Of a stretch of 64,000 nucleotides of DNA, positions 22,850-35,910 are shown one piece after another. The DNA is from Amaranthus tricolor (Eukaryota > Streptophyta > Magnoliopsida > Caryophyllales > Amaranthaceae). Below the pieces are notes generated by a model that saw nothing but the letters and a program-made list of their open reading frames with translations, searched no databases and was not told where the DNA came from. The stretch's first letter is position 1, and the number at the start of each line of letters is the position of its first letter. Made by a program: the position numbers and the translations under genes. The stretch is from positions 17,506,963 through 17,570,962 of the forward strand of contig NC_080055.1 of the NCBI RefSeq assembly GCF_026212465.1, given 5' to 3'.

Positions 22850-25800
22850 ATGGATCCTCAAGCCCAATTGAATCTCCTAACCGAGCAACTCAGAGTCATC
22901 CAAGAGACCAATGCTCAATTAGTCCAGTTCATAGCCAACCAACATGCTAGTGTGCATGAGGAGACTAAGTTTTACAAAAGGCTTGCTACCCACAAGCCTA
23001 AGACCTACAATGGTGCTACAGATCCAGTTGTCTTGAAGATTGGATCAATGAAACCGAGAAAATTCTTGAGGTGGTAAACTGTCCAGAAAATCTTAAGGTT
23101 AAACTTGCAGCATTCTATCTAGTGGGACCTGCAGAGCTTTGGTGGAGAGCCCTAAAAGGTGTCTCAGCTGCCTCCACATTTGCTGGTGGAGAACCCACCA
23201 GTTGGAGATGGGAAGATTTCTTGAAGAAACTAAGGGAGAGGTTCTACCCAGCAGCTCTACAGAGACAAAAAGAATCAGAATTTCTTTACTTGAGGCATCA
23301 TTCTCTTAGCGTTACCGAATATGCTAACAAGTTCTTGGAGTTGGCTCGATTTGCCCCAGATTATGTGCTTGATGAAAAGAAAAAGATGGATCGCTTCTAC
23401 AATGGTCTCAACTTTAGCTACCAAAAGTTGATGGGTCAATATGAGTCTTTTCAAGCTATGTATGAACATGCTGTGGAGAAAGAAATGGTCTGTAAGAGAG
23501 AGGAAGATGTGAGGAAAAAGAGATCTGGAGGAGACCAGAGAGGTCAGAGCAAGAAGCCCAAAGATGAGGGAAACTTCAAGGGGAATCAAAATCAAAACGT
23601 CATAAACTTTCAAAACCAAAACCGTTTTAACAGCAACAGAAACCCACAAAACTCCAACCCGCTAAAAAGTTAACTGTATGATAGATGCAAGAAACGGCAC
23701 TCTAAGGGAGTCAACTGTGAGGGTAAGGCTGTGTGTCTTAATTGTGGAAAACCAGGTCATTTGGCTCGAGATTGTTGGGGCAAGAACCGGGGAAACCCCG
23801 GGAATGGTGGAGCACGATACTCAGGAAATCAAGGGAACCAGCGTAACAATAACTCTCAGCTTCGCCTTGAATATAAAGGAGGCAATAAAGCCTCATCTTC
23901 TGGAGGCCAAGGGAACCAGCGCCCGGGAGGAGGAAAATTCTTTGCCATTACTACAGCGGAGGAGCCTAGCACCTTGATTCCTAAGACAGAAGGTAAAGTC
24001 ATTTCCGGATTACTGTTATTGCTTGGTAAGTCCGCCCGTGTCTTAATTGATCTTGGGGCCGACAAGTCTTATGTTTCTAAGTCATTTGTGAGATCCTTGG
24101 ACTGTTCTGTTAATGTATGCCCTATAATGCATAGAGTTTACTTACCTGATGGATCAATAGTATCATGTAATACAAAGTTGATTGATTGCCCATTAGTGAT
24201 CCAGGGTAAGGAGTTCCATGTAGACCTGATTGTATTTGACTTAAGAGGGTTTGATATCATTCTAGGAATGGACTGGCTAGGTAAACACAGGGCAGTGATT
24301 AAGTGCTATGAGAGGAATGTAAAGGTTGGGAACAATCCAGGGGATCAAGTAGCTTTTAGTGATAAGATCATACCTAATATAGAGTCAGAGATGATTGAGA
24401 GGCTTACAACCTTTCCAAAAAGAGGTGGGGAAGCCCAGGTCTACCACATGAGCGAGTCAACATACAAGGAGGTCGACTTAAGCCAGATCTTGATAGTGCG
24501 AGAATTTTCTGATGTATTCCCTGATGATCTACCTGGGTTACCTCTAAAGAGAGAGATTTATTTTCACATTGACCTAGTTCCAGGGTCAAGCCCGATTTCA
24601 AAGGTACCATATAGAATGGCACCACTGGAGTTGGCTGAACTAAAAACTCAACTCGAGGAGTTACAAGATAAAGAGTTTATCAGACCAAGTGTATCACCAT
24701 GGGGAGCTCCAGTGTTGTTTGTGAAGAAGAAAGATGGGTCTTTGAGGCTATGCATTGACTACCGAGAGTTGAACAAAATCACCATCAAGAACAAGTACCC
24801 ACTTCCCAGAATTGATGATTTATTTGACCAGTTGAAAGGAGCCGGAGTTTTCTCTAAAATTGACCTGAGATCTGGTTACCATCAGTTGAGGATAGCGGAG
24901 GAAGACATTCCTAAAACTGCTTTCTGCACCAGGTATGTGCACTATGAGTTTAGAGTGATGCCGTTTGGGTTAACCAATGCCCCTGCAGCATTCATGGACT
25001 TGATGAATCGAACATTCCACGACTATCTTGATAAATTTGTAGTGGTTTTCATTGATGATATCTTGGTGTACTCTAAGACAGAGAAAGATCATGAGGAGCA
25101 CTTAAGATTGGTATTAACACGATTGAGGGAAATAAGCTTTTATGGGAAGTTGAGCAAGAGTGAATTTTGGTTGGACCGAGTTGTCTTCCTAGGTCATGTA
25201 ATCTCAAAAGATGGCATAACAGTGGACCCTGAGAAGATAAGGACTATCATTGATTAGCCAGCACTGACTACTGTAACTGAGGTAAGAAGCTTTATGGATT
25301 TGGCAAGTTATTACCGAAGATATGTTGATGAGTTTTCTAAGATCGCACTACCGATCACCAGTTTGGTTCAAAAGAATACCAAGTTTGTGTGGTCACCAAA
25401 GTGCGAAGACGCTTTCCTAGAATTGAAGAAGAGGTTGACAACGGCTCCAGTGCTTGTATTGCCCGAGGATGGGAAAGAGTTCACGGTATACAGTGACGCA
25501 TCTTTAGAGGGCTTGGGTTGTGTACTCATGCAAGAGGGGAAAGTGATTGCCTACGCATCGAGACAATTGAGGCCAAATGAGAAAAACTATCCAGTGCACG
25601 ATTTAGAATTAGCCGGAGTCATATTTGCCTTAAAAATTTGGAGGCATTATCTCTACGGCACTACTTGCAAGATCTACACCGATCACAAGAGTTTGACTTA
25701 TCTGTTTACACAGAAGGAGCTTAACATGAGGCAGAGAAGGTGGCTAGAATTGATGAAAGATTATGACCTCACTTTGGAGTATCATCCCGGGAAGGCAAAC

Positions 25801-27386
25801 CGTGTAGCAGATGCCTTAAGCCGAAAACCGAGAATGGTCATTAATGGACTAATTTCCGTGCCCTACGAGATTTCTGTGGAGATGAAGGAGCTAGAATTGA
25901 TTGTGGTTAAGAAGGGATCATACGACAGCGTTCTCAATGCTATGAGTACAACACCGAGTCTACATGAGGAGATCCGTGAGCTACAACAGTATGATGACTT
26001 CTTGTCAGAGTTGAAGATTGGTATTGAAAAGGGTGCAGTAAAAGACTTCAGTATTGCTAAAGATGGGAGTATTCATCTAGAGGGAAGGTTATGTGTGCCC
26101 CGAGATCCTGTATTGATAGAGAAAATACTCAGGGAGGCACATTCGACTATGTATTCTGTCCACCCAGGAAGGGATAAGATGCTAGCAGATTTAAAGCAAT
26201 AGTTTTGGTGGATGAAAATGAAGAAGGATGTCGAGGATTTCATAGCTCATGTCTAGTATGTCAGCAAGTCAAGATTGACCACCAACGCACTCGGGGGGAA
26301 TTGCAACCACTTCCCGTGCCTAAGTGGAAGTGGGAATCAGTGAGTATGGACTTTATTGTTGGATTGCCCCGTTCGAGAAGAGGAAATGATTCAATTTGGG
26401 TGATTGTTGATCGACTCACTAAGACTGCCAGATTTATTCCTGCTAAAGTAACTTGGAAAGCAAAACAATTGGCCGATGCTTATGTGAAAGAAGTACTTAA
26501 ACTACATGGTATACCGATGACAATAATTTCAGATCGAGATCCAAAATTTGTGGCTCGATTTTGGAATGAGCTACAAAGGGCATTCGGCACGACCCTTAAT
26601 TACAACACTGCTTTTCACCCAGCTACAGATGGGCAGACAGAGAGGACCATCCAGACTCTAGAGGATATGCTTCGGGCATGTGCCCTTTATTTTCAGTGTT
26701 CGTGGGAGGACATCTTACCATTGATAGAATTCTCCTACAACAACAGTTACCATAGTAGTATTGGTATGGCTCCGTATGAGGCCTTATACGGCCAAAAGTG
26801 TAGGACACCACTTTATTGGGATACCGGGAGGCCCGGTGTGCTCGTTGGACCAGAGATGATCAGAGAGACCGCTGAACAAGTCAGAATCATTAGAGACCGG
26901 ATGAAGGCTGCCCAAGATCGACAGAAATCTTACGCAGCCCGTAGGAGGAGGAAACTTGAGTTCCAAGTCGGTGAGAAGGTGCTCCTTAAAGTCTCGCCAA
27001 CAAAGGGAATCAAGAGGTTCGGAATGCAAGGGAAGCTTGATCCTCCGTACATTGGACCCTATGAGATATTGCGTAGAGTTGGGGAGGTAGCTTATGAGTT
27101 AGCATTACCCCCACAATTAGCTAAGGTTCACAATGTGTTCCATGTGTCGCAATTGCGCCGATATGTGTTTGATCCATCACATGTTCTCCAGTATGAGCCG
27201 ATTCAACTTGTTGAAAGCTTGCAGTATGAGGAGAAGCCCCTGAGGATCCTAGGTCGAGAGGTTAGAAAACTCGGTAGCCGCACGATTCCACTTGTGAAAG
27301 TGTTATGGAGTGGATAGGATGGCGACAGTGCTACTTGGGAAAAAGAGGACGACATGTTAATTAGATACCCTTACTTATTTGAGTGA
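22850..27386 (+). pseudogene. Gypsy unit 3 gag-pol polyprotein (broken, chimeric)
   Basis: Same domains and shared lesions as unit 2. It has an additional nonsense codon, TAA at 23671-23673, just before the zinc knuckle, shared only with unit 4. From the PBS to 24244 it matches unit 4: TAA, AAACGGC, GGCTGTGTGTCTTAA and AAGAGGG at 24244. From 24369 onwards it matches unit 2 at every site where unit 2 and unit 4 differ, including Asp before [19 protein letters not shown] and VDEFSKI. The unit is therefore a recombinant with its switch between 24245 and 24368. Further shared stops are TAG at 25255-25257, 26200-26202 and 27315-27317. Confidence 0.95.
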
Positions 27387-27412
27387 TGTATTTATAACCA
27401 TTAGTTTGAGTT

Positions 27413-27448
27413 AGTTTCGAGGACGAAACTCTTGTAAGAAGGGAAGAC
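27413..27448 (+). other. Hairpin and polypurine tract before LTR 3
   Basis: Copy of the module at 10481-10516, with the purine tract at 27436-27448 abutting LTR 3. Confidence 0.85.
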
Positions 27449-30400
27449 TGAAACAATCATATTATTAGGAGATTTCATTAGTCGTTTTTAGTGCCTAATT
27501 TTTCTTATATATTTGTTCGTTACTAATTATAATTTAATTAGTGAAGGTAGTAATTTGAAAATTCTCTACAATGATTAGAAACTTGTTAATTCGTAATGCG
27601 ATTATGAATCGTAACAAGTAACGTAAACTTTGGAGGTAAAACTTAAAGTTGAGCAACTACCCATAACAGTTCGAAAAAAATTTTAATTATTACCCAAGCA
27701 TATTATATAACCATGATGGGAGTAAATTAAATATTTCTCACATATACAATTGATTTTTAAACATGAAGTACAAGTTACATAACTTGTTACATGTACAATA
27801 ATTTTTACCCAAACTTTACTATCTTAGATAAACCTTTCTTATACCATAATAGACCAAATTGAGGACAAAAAGCACTCCAAATCAGCCCCAAACAGCAGCT
27901 AATATGGCTATCCCAAATCCCCTTAGTAGCTCCTTGTTCACTTACACACTCAAGCCAATCACACTACCCAAAACCCCTTTTGTTCTACCCAAAGCTTGTG
28001 CATCATTACAACCATGCAAGAGGCAAATATTTGAAGCAAAAACACTCCATTTTCTGAATAATTAGTCAGCCATAAAGCCCAACACAATTCTCCCAAGTTC
28101 ATCCATGAACAAACACTAGAATCCTTCAAACTTTCAATAACTAGAACACCTTCTTTTCTCATCAAATCTCCTTCAAAAGCCCATCTAAATTTGAGTATGA
28201 AATAATTTATTACATGTATTATTATTGTGGGCATCATGCATGTTGATTTTATAAATTATTGTATGTGTAAAGGCATGTTTAACACTACTTTGTGAAAGTT
28301 ATTGTGATGGAAATGATTATATGAATTTGAAAATATTTGAAATTCATTTTAAAAGAAATTTCCAGTAGCTATATGTTAAGAAAATTTCTTGGATACTTTT
28401 TGTTGAGATTATTCGTTAAATTGATATTTTAATGGATTTTATGGTGTTAAATACTCTTATAGTAAAACATGGTATTAGATGAACCCTTCATCATCAAAAA
28501 TAATTAATAAAAACATATTATAATGTCTCCAACAAGATCTGGCCAGAATATATTTAGTTTGGAATTTTTTTATTATTTTTGAATAATCGTTAAATTGTTT
28601 AACGGTAAATTGTAAAATGATAAAATATAAAATAATTACCAAACAAAGACATATAGACTTGAAATTTTTATCACATACTCATATGGATAGTAGGTAAAAT
28701 TGGTAAACGTTTTGGAAGATTTCATTGACATTTAAGGACCTTAGTAATTTTTACTCGGTTATTAATAATCGGTAAGTTTGAAAACGGTAAAATATAAAAT
28801 AAATACTAAATGACGTCTTTTGGACATGAAAATTTTATGAGACACTTATATAAACAGTAGTTACATGTTAAAAAATTTATATGGATTTTCGTGACCATAT
28901 ATGGACTTAAATAAATTTTATTCGGTTTAGTGGTAAAATAAGGATATTAATTATTAAAAATAGCCCACATAATTTTTAATGGTTATTTAAAATTTTATAC
29001 CCCTTAAAATAGCTTCTGGAATATCATATAAGTTTTATAATATTTTATCCGGACTCAAATAATTTTAAACCTATTTTATTCTATTTATCGATAAAATATC
29101 TTTACAAAATAATAAAACATCATACATGAGTTTTATAAGTTCAAATAGCCTAATAAACATGTTATATGACTTCTGAAACTTTGGTATAATTTTATAAAAT
29201 AAATTATTATTTATTTACTAATTTATCAAATTAATAGACAATGTTTATTTATTAAAAAGTATAATATTGTTGATTAAATTTTGGTAAAAATAGAACTATA
29301 TAAAAAAATTTATAATTATATTAATAACCTACTGCCTCATAGTATAAATTAATTTTAAATTAGATGGTTTATAAATTTTATGGATTTAAGACACCATTTA
29401 AATAACGGTAAATACCGAAATTGTCGAAAATAATTGTAAGATCGTTATAAATTCGCATAACCAATTATAATCTGATGGGACAACCTTAAATTCATTTTAA
29501 ATAAGGTATTATAATGACTTGAATAATTTGGGCCTTGTTGGAGAATTAATATGTACTTTGTAAATCAATTATCGATTTTATTGCCGGCAAAACTATCGCG
29601 TATTTAAGAAAATAGTGTTTTATGAAATCTTCTGTCGTATTGATTTTATAGACTTATGAATCATATTCTAGTTGTTTTGAATGAATTTCAAAAACCTTTT
29701 AAGTTAAAACCCTTTTAAGTTATATTTACTTTAAGAAGGATTGAAATGAAACATTTTAGTGGTTTCCTTAAAAAAAATTATATTGAACTTTAATTACTTT
29801 TTGTTACGATGCAATTCCATACATGCTAGTGATGCCCCAATATAATACAAAGGTTATGTTTAATGATATGATTATGCTAAGCATGTTTTACCCATGTGGG
29901 AAATATTATGATTTGATTTTGCTAAGTCGCAAATAAAGTATGTTTTGCTATGTGCAAATAAAAGATGTTTATCATATTGAAAAAGTTGATACTTTTGACT
30001 TTCAAATGCTATTAAAATTACATGATATATATTATGTACAAAAAAATGTTTTAGCCTAAATGGCGGGTATATATGCCACAGCAAATGTTGTGTGCATGAT
30101 TAAACGGCTCACCAATGCTGAGCGCGTATTGTTCACAATACCATTGTGTAACACTTGCCGGACATGTCGCGGACGGTAGACCGACTACCAAACGAGTCAC
30201 AGGATGACTCACAGTGTAACCATGTAAACTTATGATATGAGTTTGAAATTGATTTGGATCTATTGAGATCTTATGATTTATGATGAAAAATGAGAATTTG
30301 AAATTACTATAGAGCCATTGAACTGGATTTGAATCATAATATGATTTATCAAATGAAAAAGCATATTTCAAAATGAATTTACTCATAAAAAAAAAGATTC

Positions 30401-30828
30401 TAATAACTTGTTTGACGGACACCAGTGTGTTTATACTCAGCCCTTTTGCTGATACTATGCTTTGTATGTTTTTCCAATGGTTTTGTTTTTAGAGTAAACC
30501 CCTATGGCACCTCGACGGAGAATGGATATGCGAGCGGAAGTTGAACCCGAGTTGGAGTATGACTCCCCTTTTGTTTAGATCTCTTTATTGTATTTGAGAG
30601 ACTATTAGTTTAGATTTAGACTATTTTAAGGATGTAATTTGAACTTTGGACTTATTTCGATTTGGTTGTAATTTTCCTATATTTTGGATAGTTAAGACTT
30701 CCGTAATATTGCTTGGATATTGGTTTGATCTTTAAGTAACCCCTTAATTGTGTTGGCAAAAGTAAGCTTCCGCTTAATTAATACTAAATTCCAGTTAGTG
30801 TTTGCCTTCATAATTCGAGGCGGTTACA
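27449..30828 (+). repeat. Gypsy LTR 3 (3,380 bp)
   Basis: Nearly identical to LTR 2. Private differences are one fewer A near 29770 and CATGATATAT near 30021. It lacks the 754-bp segment of LTR 4. Under the unequal-crossover model this is a duplicate of LTR 2. Confidence 0.95.
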
Positions 30829-30830
30829 GT

Positions 30831-30843
30831 TGGTATTAGAGCC
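30831..30843 (+). other. Primer-binding site of gypsy unit 4
   Basis: TGGTATTAGAGCC two bases after LTR 3, identical to units 2 and 3. Confidence 0.88.
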
Positions 30844-31311
30844 AAGGCTTTGGAAGCTTGTCTAAAATATCAGGAAAATTAGAGAACGAGTTTAGCTTAA
30901 AGAAGTTGAAATTTGGAGTAACTAATGGAAGTAATTAGGAAATAAACTTAAAATTTAGGGATTATTGGTAAAGAAAGGTTTTAAGTAGTAAGTCTAACTT
31001 AAATCAGATTATTAACTAAGTATCATTAGTAAACTAGAAGTCTTAAAGGTTTTTTGTAAGCAAGTGATGATCCAATTATGTGGCTAAGTTGCCTAAGAAT
31101 GATGGTAAATTAAGTTGAGGAATCATCATTAAAAGTGTTGAAACTGCTAAACAAGTGATCTAATGGGATGGAAATTGATGAAGTTATTAAGACATTAAAT
31201 CAATAAAGTTAAGAAAGTGTGTTATGCAAGTGCATATCTATTTGTCTTAAAGGCATAATTATTAATTAGTTATTACCTCTTGGTAGGAACCTAGAGGAAA
31301 TTGGGGAACGA

Positions 31312-34300
31312 ATGGATCCTCAAGCCCAATTGAATCTCCTAACCGAGCAACTCAGAGTCATCCAAGAGACCAATGCTCAATTAGTCCAGTTCATAGCCAA
31401 CCAACATGCTAGTGTGCATGAGGAGACTAAGTTTTACAAAAGGCTTGCTACCCACAAGCCTAAGACCTACAATGGTGCTACAGATCCAGTTGTCTTGAAG
31501 ATTGGATCAATGAAACCGAGAAAATTCTTGAGGTGGTAAACTGTCCAGAAAATCTTAAGGTTAAACTTGCAGCATTCTATCTAGTGGGACCTGCAGAGCT
31601 TTGGTGGAGAGCCCTAAAAGGTGTCTCAGCTGCCTCCACATTTGCTGGTGGAGAACCCACCAGTTGGAGATGGGAAGATTTCTTGAAGAAACTAAGGGAG
31701 AGGTTCTACCCAGCAGCTCTACAGAGACAAAAAGAATCAGAATTTCTTTACTTGAGGCATCATTCTCTTAGCGTTACCGAATATGCTAACAAGTTCTTGG
31801 AGTTGGCTCGATTTGCCCCAGATTATGTGCTTGATGAAAAGAAAAAGATGGATCGCTTCTACAATGGTCTCAACTTTAGCTACCAAAAGTTGATGGGTCA
31901 ATATGAGTCTTTTCAAGCTATGTATGAACATGCTGTGGAGAAAGAAATGGTCTGTAAGAGAGAGGAAGATGTGAGGAAAAAGAGATCTGGAGGAGACCAG
32001 AGAGGTCAGAGCAAGAAGCCCAAAGATGAGGGAAACTTCAAGGGGAATCAAAATCAAAACGTCATAAACTTTCAAAACCAAAACCGTTTTAACAGCAACA
32101 GAAACCCACAAAACTCCAACCCGCTAAAAAGTTAACTGTATGATAGATGCAAGAAACGGCACTCTAAGGGAGTCAACTGTGAGGGTAAGGCTGTGTGTCT
32201 TAATTGTGGAAAACCAGGTCATTTGGCTCGAGATTGTTGGGGCAAGAACCGGGGAAACCCCGGGAATGGTGGAGCACGATACTCAGGAAATCAAGGGAAC
32301 CAGCGTAACAATAACTCTCAGCTTCGCCTTGAATATAAAGGAGGCAATAAAGCCTCATCTTCTGGAGGCCAAGGGAACCAGCGCCCGGGAGGAGGAAAAT
32401 TCTTTGCCATTACTACAGCGGAGGAGCCTAGCACCTTGATTCCTAAGACAGAAGGTAAAGTCATTTCCGGATTACTGTTATTGCTTGGTAAGTCCGCCCG
32501 TGTCTTAATTGATCTTGGGGCCGACAAGTCTTATGTTTCTAAGTCATTTGTGAGATCCTTGGACTGTTCTGTTAATGTATGCCCTATAATGCATAGAGTT
32601 TACTTACCTGATGGATCAATAGTATCATGTAATACAAAGTTGATTGATTGCCCATTAGTGATCCAGGGTAAGGAGTTCCATGTAGACCTGATTGTATTTG
32701 ACTTAAGAGGGTTTGATATCATTCTAGGAATGGACTGGCTAGGTAAACACAGGGCAGTGATTAAGTGCTATGAGAGGAATGTAAAGGTTGGGAACAATCC
32801 AGGGGATCAAGTAGCTTTTAGTGATAAGATTATACCTAATATAGAGTCAGAGATGATTGAGAGGCTTACAACCTTTCCAAAAAGAGGTGGGGAAGCCCAG
32901 GTCTACCACATGAGCGAGTCAACATACAAGGAGGTCGACTTAAGCCAGATCTTGATAGTGCGAGAATTTTCTTATGTATTCCCTGATGATCTACCTGGGT
33001 TACCTCCAAAGAGAGAGATTTATTTTCATATTGACCTAGTTCCAGGGTCAAGCCCGATTTCAAAGGTACCATATAGAATGGCACCACTAGAGTTGGCTGA
33101 ACTAAAAACCCAACTCGAGGAGTTACAAGATAAAGAGTTTATCAGACCAAGTGTATCACCATGGGGAGCTCCAGTGTTGTTTGTGAAGAAGAAAGATGGG
33201 TCTTTGAGGCTATGCATTGACTACCGAGAGTTGAACAAAATCACCATCAAGAACAAGTACCCACTTCCCAGAATTGATGATTTATTTGACCAGTTGAAAG
33301 GAGCCGGAGTTTTCTCTAAAATTGACCTGAGATCTGGTTACCATCAGTTGAGGATAGCGGAGGAAGACATTCCTAAAACTGCTTTCCGCACCAGGTATGT
33401 GCACTATGAGTTTAGAGTGATGCCATTTGGGTTAACCAATGCCCCTGCAGCATTCATGGACTTGATGAATCGAACATTCCACGACTATCTTGATAAATTT
33501 GTAGTGGTTTTCATTGATGATATCTTGGTGTACTCTAAGACAGAGAAAGATCATGAGGAGCACTTAAGATTGGTATTAACACGATTTAGGGAAAGAAGCT
33601 TTTATGGGAAGTTGAGCAAGAGTGAATTTTGGTTGGACCGAGTTGTCTTCCTAGGTCATGTAATCTCAAAAGATGGCATAACAGTGGACCCCGAGAAGAT
33701 AAGGACTATCATTGATTAGCCAGCACTGACTACTGTAACTGAGGTAAGAAGCTTTATGGATTTGGCAAGTTATTACCGAAGATATGTTGATGGGTTTTCT
33801 AAGATCGCACTACCGATCACCAGTTTGGTTCAAAAGAATACCAAGTTTGTGTGGTCACCAAAGTGCGAAGACGCTTTCCTAGAATTGAAGAAGAGGTTGA
33901 CAACGGCTCCAGTGCTTGTATTGCCTGAGGATGGGAAAGAGTTCACGGTATACAGTGACGCATCTTTAGAGGGCTTGGGTTGTGTACTCATGCAAGAGGG
34001 GAAAGTGATTGCCTACGCATCGAGACAATTGAGGCCAAATGAGAAAAACTATCCAGTGCACGATTTAGAATTAGCCGGAGTCATATTTGCCTTAAAAATT
34101 TGGAGGCATTATCTCTACGGCACTACTTGCAAGATCTACACCGATCACAAGAGTTTGACTTATCTGTTTACACAGAAGGAGCTTAACATGAGGCAGAGAA
34201 GGTGGCTAGAATTGATGAAAGATTATGACCTCACTTTGGAGTATCATCCCGGGAAGGCAAACCGTGTAGCAGATGCCTTAAGCCGAAAACCGAGAATGGT

Positions 34301-35848
34301 CATTAATGGACTAATTTCCGTGCCCTACGAGATTTCTGTGGAGATGAAGGAGCTAGAATTGATTGTGGTTAAGAAGGGATCATACGACAGCGTTCTCAAT
34401 GCTATGAGTACAACACCGAGTCTACATGAGGAGATCCGTGAGCTACAACAGTATGATGACTTCTTGTCAGAGTTGAAGATTGGTATTGAAAAGGGTGCAG
34501 TAAAAGACTTCAGTATTGCTAAAGATGGGAGTATTCATCTAGAGGGAAGGTTATGTGTGCCCCGAGATCCTGTATTGATAGAGAAAATACTCAGGGAGGC
34601 ACATTCGACTATGTATTCTGTCCACCCAGGAAGGGATAAGATGCTAGCAGATTTAAAGCAATAGTTTTGGTGGATGAAAATGAAGAAGGATGTCGAGGAT
34701 TTCATAGCTCATGTCTAGTATGTCAGCAAGTCAAGATTGACCACCAACGCACTCGGGGGGAATTGCAACCACTTCCCGTGCCTAAGTGGAAGTGGGAATC
34801 AGTGAGTATGGACTTTATTGTTGGATTGCCCCGTTCGAGAAGAGGAAATGATTCAATTTGGGTGATTGTTGATCGACTCACTAAGACTGCCAGATTTATT
34901 CCTGCTAAAGTAACTTGGAAAGCAAAACAATTGGCCGATGCTTATGTGAAAGAAGTACTTAAACTACATGGTATACCGATGACAATAATTTCAGATCGAG
35001 ATCCAAAATTTGTGGCTCGATTTTGGAATGAGCTACAAAGGGCATTCGGCACGACCCTTAATTACAACACTGCTTTTCACCCAGCTACAGATGGGCAGAC
35101 AGAGAGGACCATCCAGACTCTAGAGGATATGCTTCGGGCATGTGCCCTTTATTTTCAGTGTTCGTGGGAGGACATCTTACCATTGATAGAATTCTCCTAC
35201 AACAACAGTTACCATAGTAGTATTGGTATGGCTCCGTATGAGGCCTTATACGGCCAAAAGTGTAGGACACCACTTTATTGGGATACCGGGAGGCCCGGTG
35301 TGCTCGTTGGACCAGAGATGATCAGAGAGACCGCTGAACAAGTCAGAATCATTAGAGACCGGATGAAGGCTGCCCAAGATCGACAGAAATCTTACGCAGC
35401 CCGTAGGAGGAGGAAACTTGAGTTCCAAGTCGGTGAGAAGGTGCTCCTTAAAGTCTCGCCAACAAAGGGAATCAAGAGGTTCGGAATGCAAGGGAAGCTT
35501 GATCCTCCGTACATTGGACCCTATGAGATATTGCGTAGAGTTGGGGAGGTAGCTTATGAGTTAGCATTACCCCCACAATTAGCTAAGGTTCACAATGTGT
35601 TCCATGTGTCGCAATTGCGCCGATATGTGTTTGATCCATCACATGTTCTTCAGTATGAGCCGATTCAACTTGTTGAAAGCTTGCAGTATGAGGAGAAGCC
35701 CCTGAGGATCCTAGGTCGAGAGGTTAGAAAACTCGGTAGCCGCACGATTCCACTTGTGAAAGTGTTATGGAGTGGATAGGATGGCGACAGTGCTACTTGG
35801 GAAAAAGAGGACGACATGTTAATTAGATACCCTTACTTATTTGAGTGA
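31312..35848 (+). pseudogene. Gypsy unit 4 gag-pol polyprotein (broken)
   Basis: Same architecture and shared lesions as units 2 and 3, with TAA at 32133-32135, TAG at 33717-33719, 34662-34664 and 35777-35779, and the two frameshifts. At several sites it keeps what looks like the family-typical state where units 2 and 3 are derived: [14 protein letters not shown] and VDGFSKI. It also has private changes such as Tyr before VFPDD and a conservative change near 33586. It is the rightmost unit and is followed by the longer LTR 4. Confidence 0.95.
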
Positions 35849-35874
35849 TGTATTTATAACCATTAGTTTGAGTT

Positions 35875-35910
35875 AGTTTCGAGGACGAAACTCTTGTAAG
35901 AAGGGAAGAC
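35875..35910 (+). other. Hairpin and polypurine tract before LTR 4
   Basis: Copy of the module at 10481-10516, with the purine tract at 35898-35910 abutting LTR 4. Confidence 0.85.

Noticed and set aside
14381..35848. Three independent gypsy insertions side by side
   Set aside because: LTRs are shared between neighbours without target duplications, and all units carry identical lesions.
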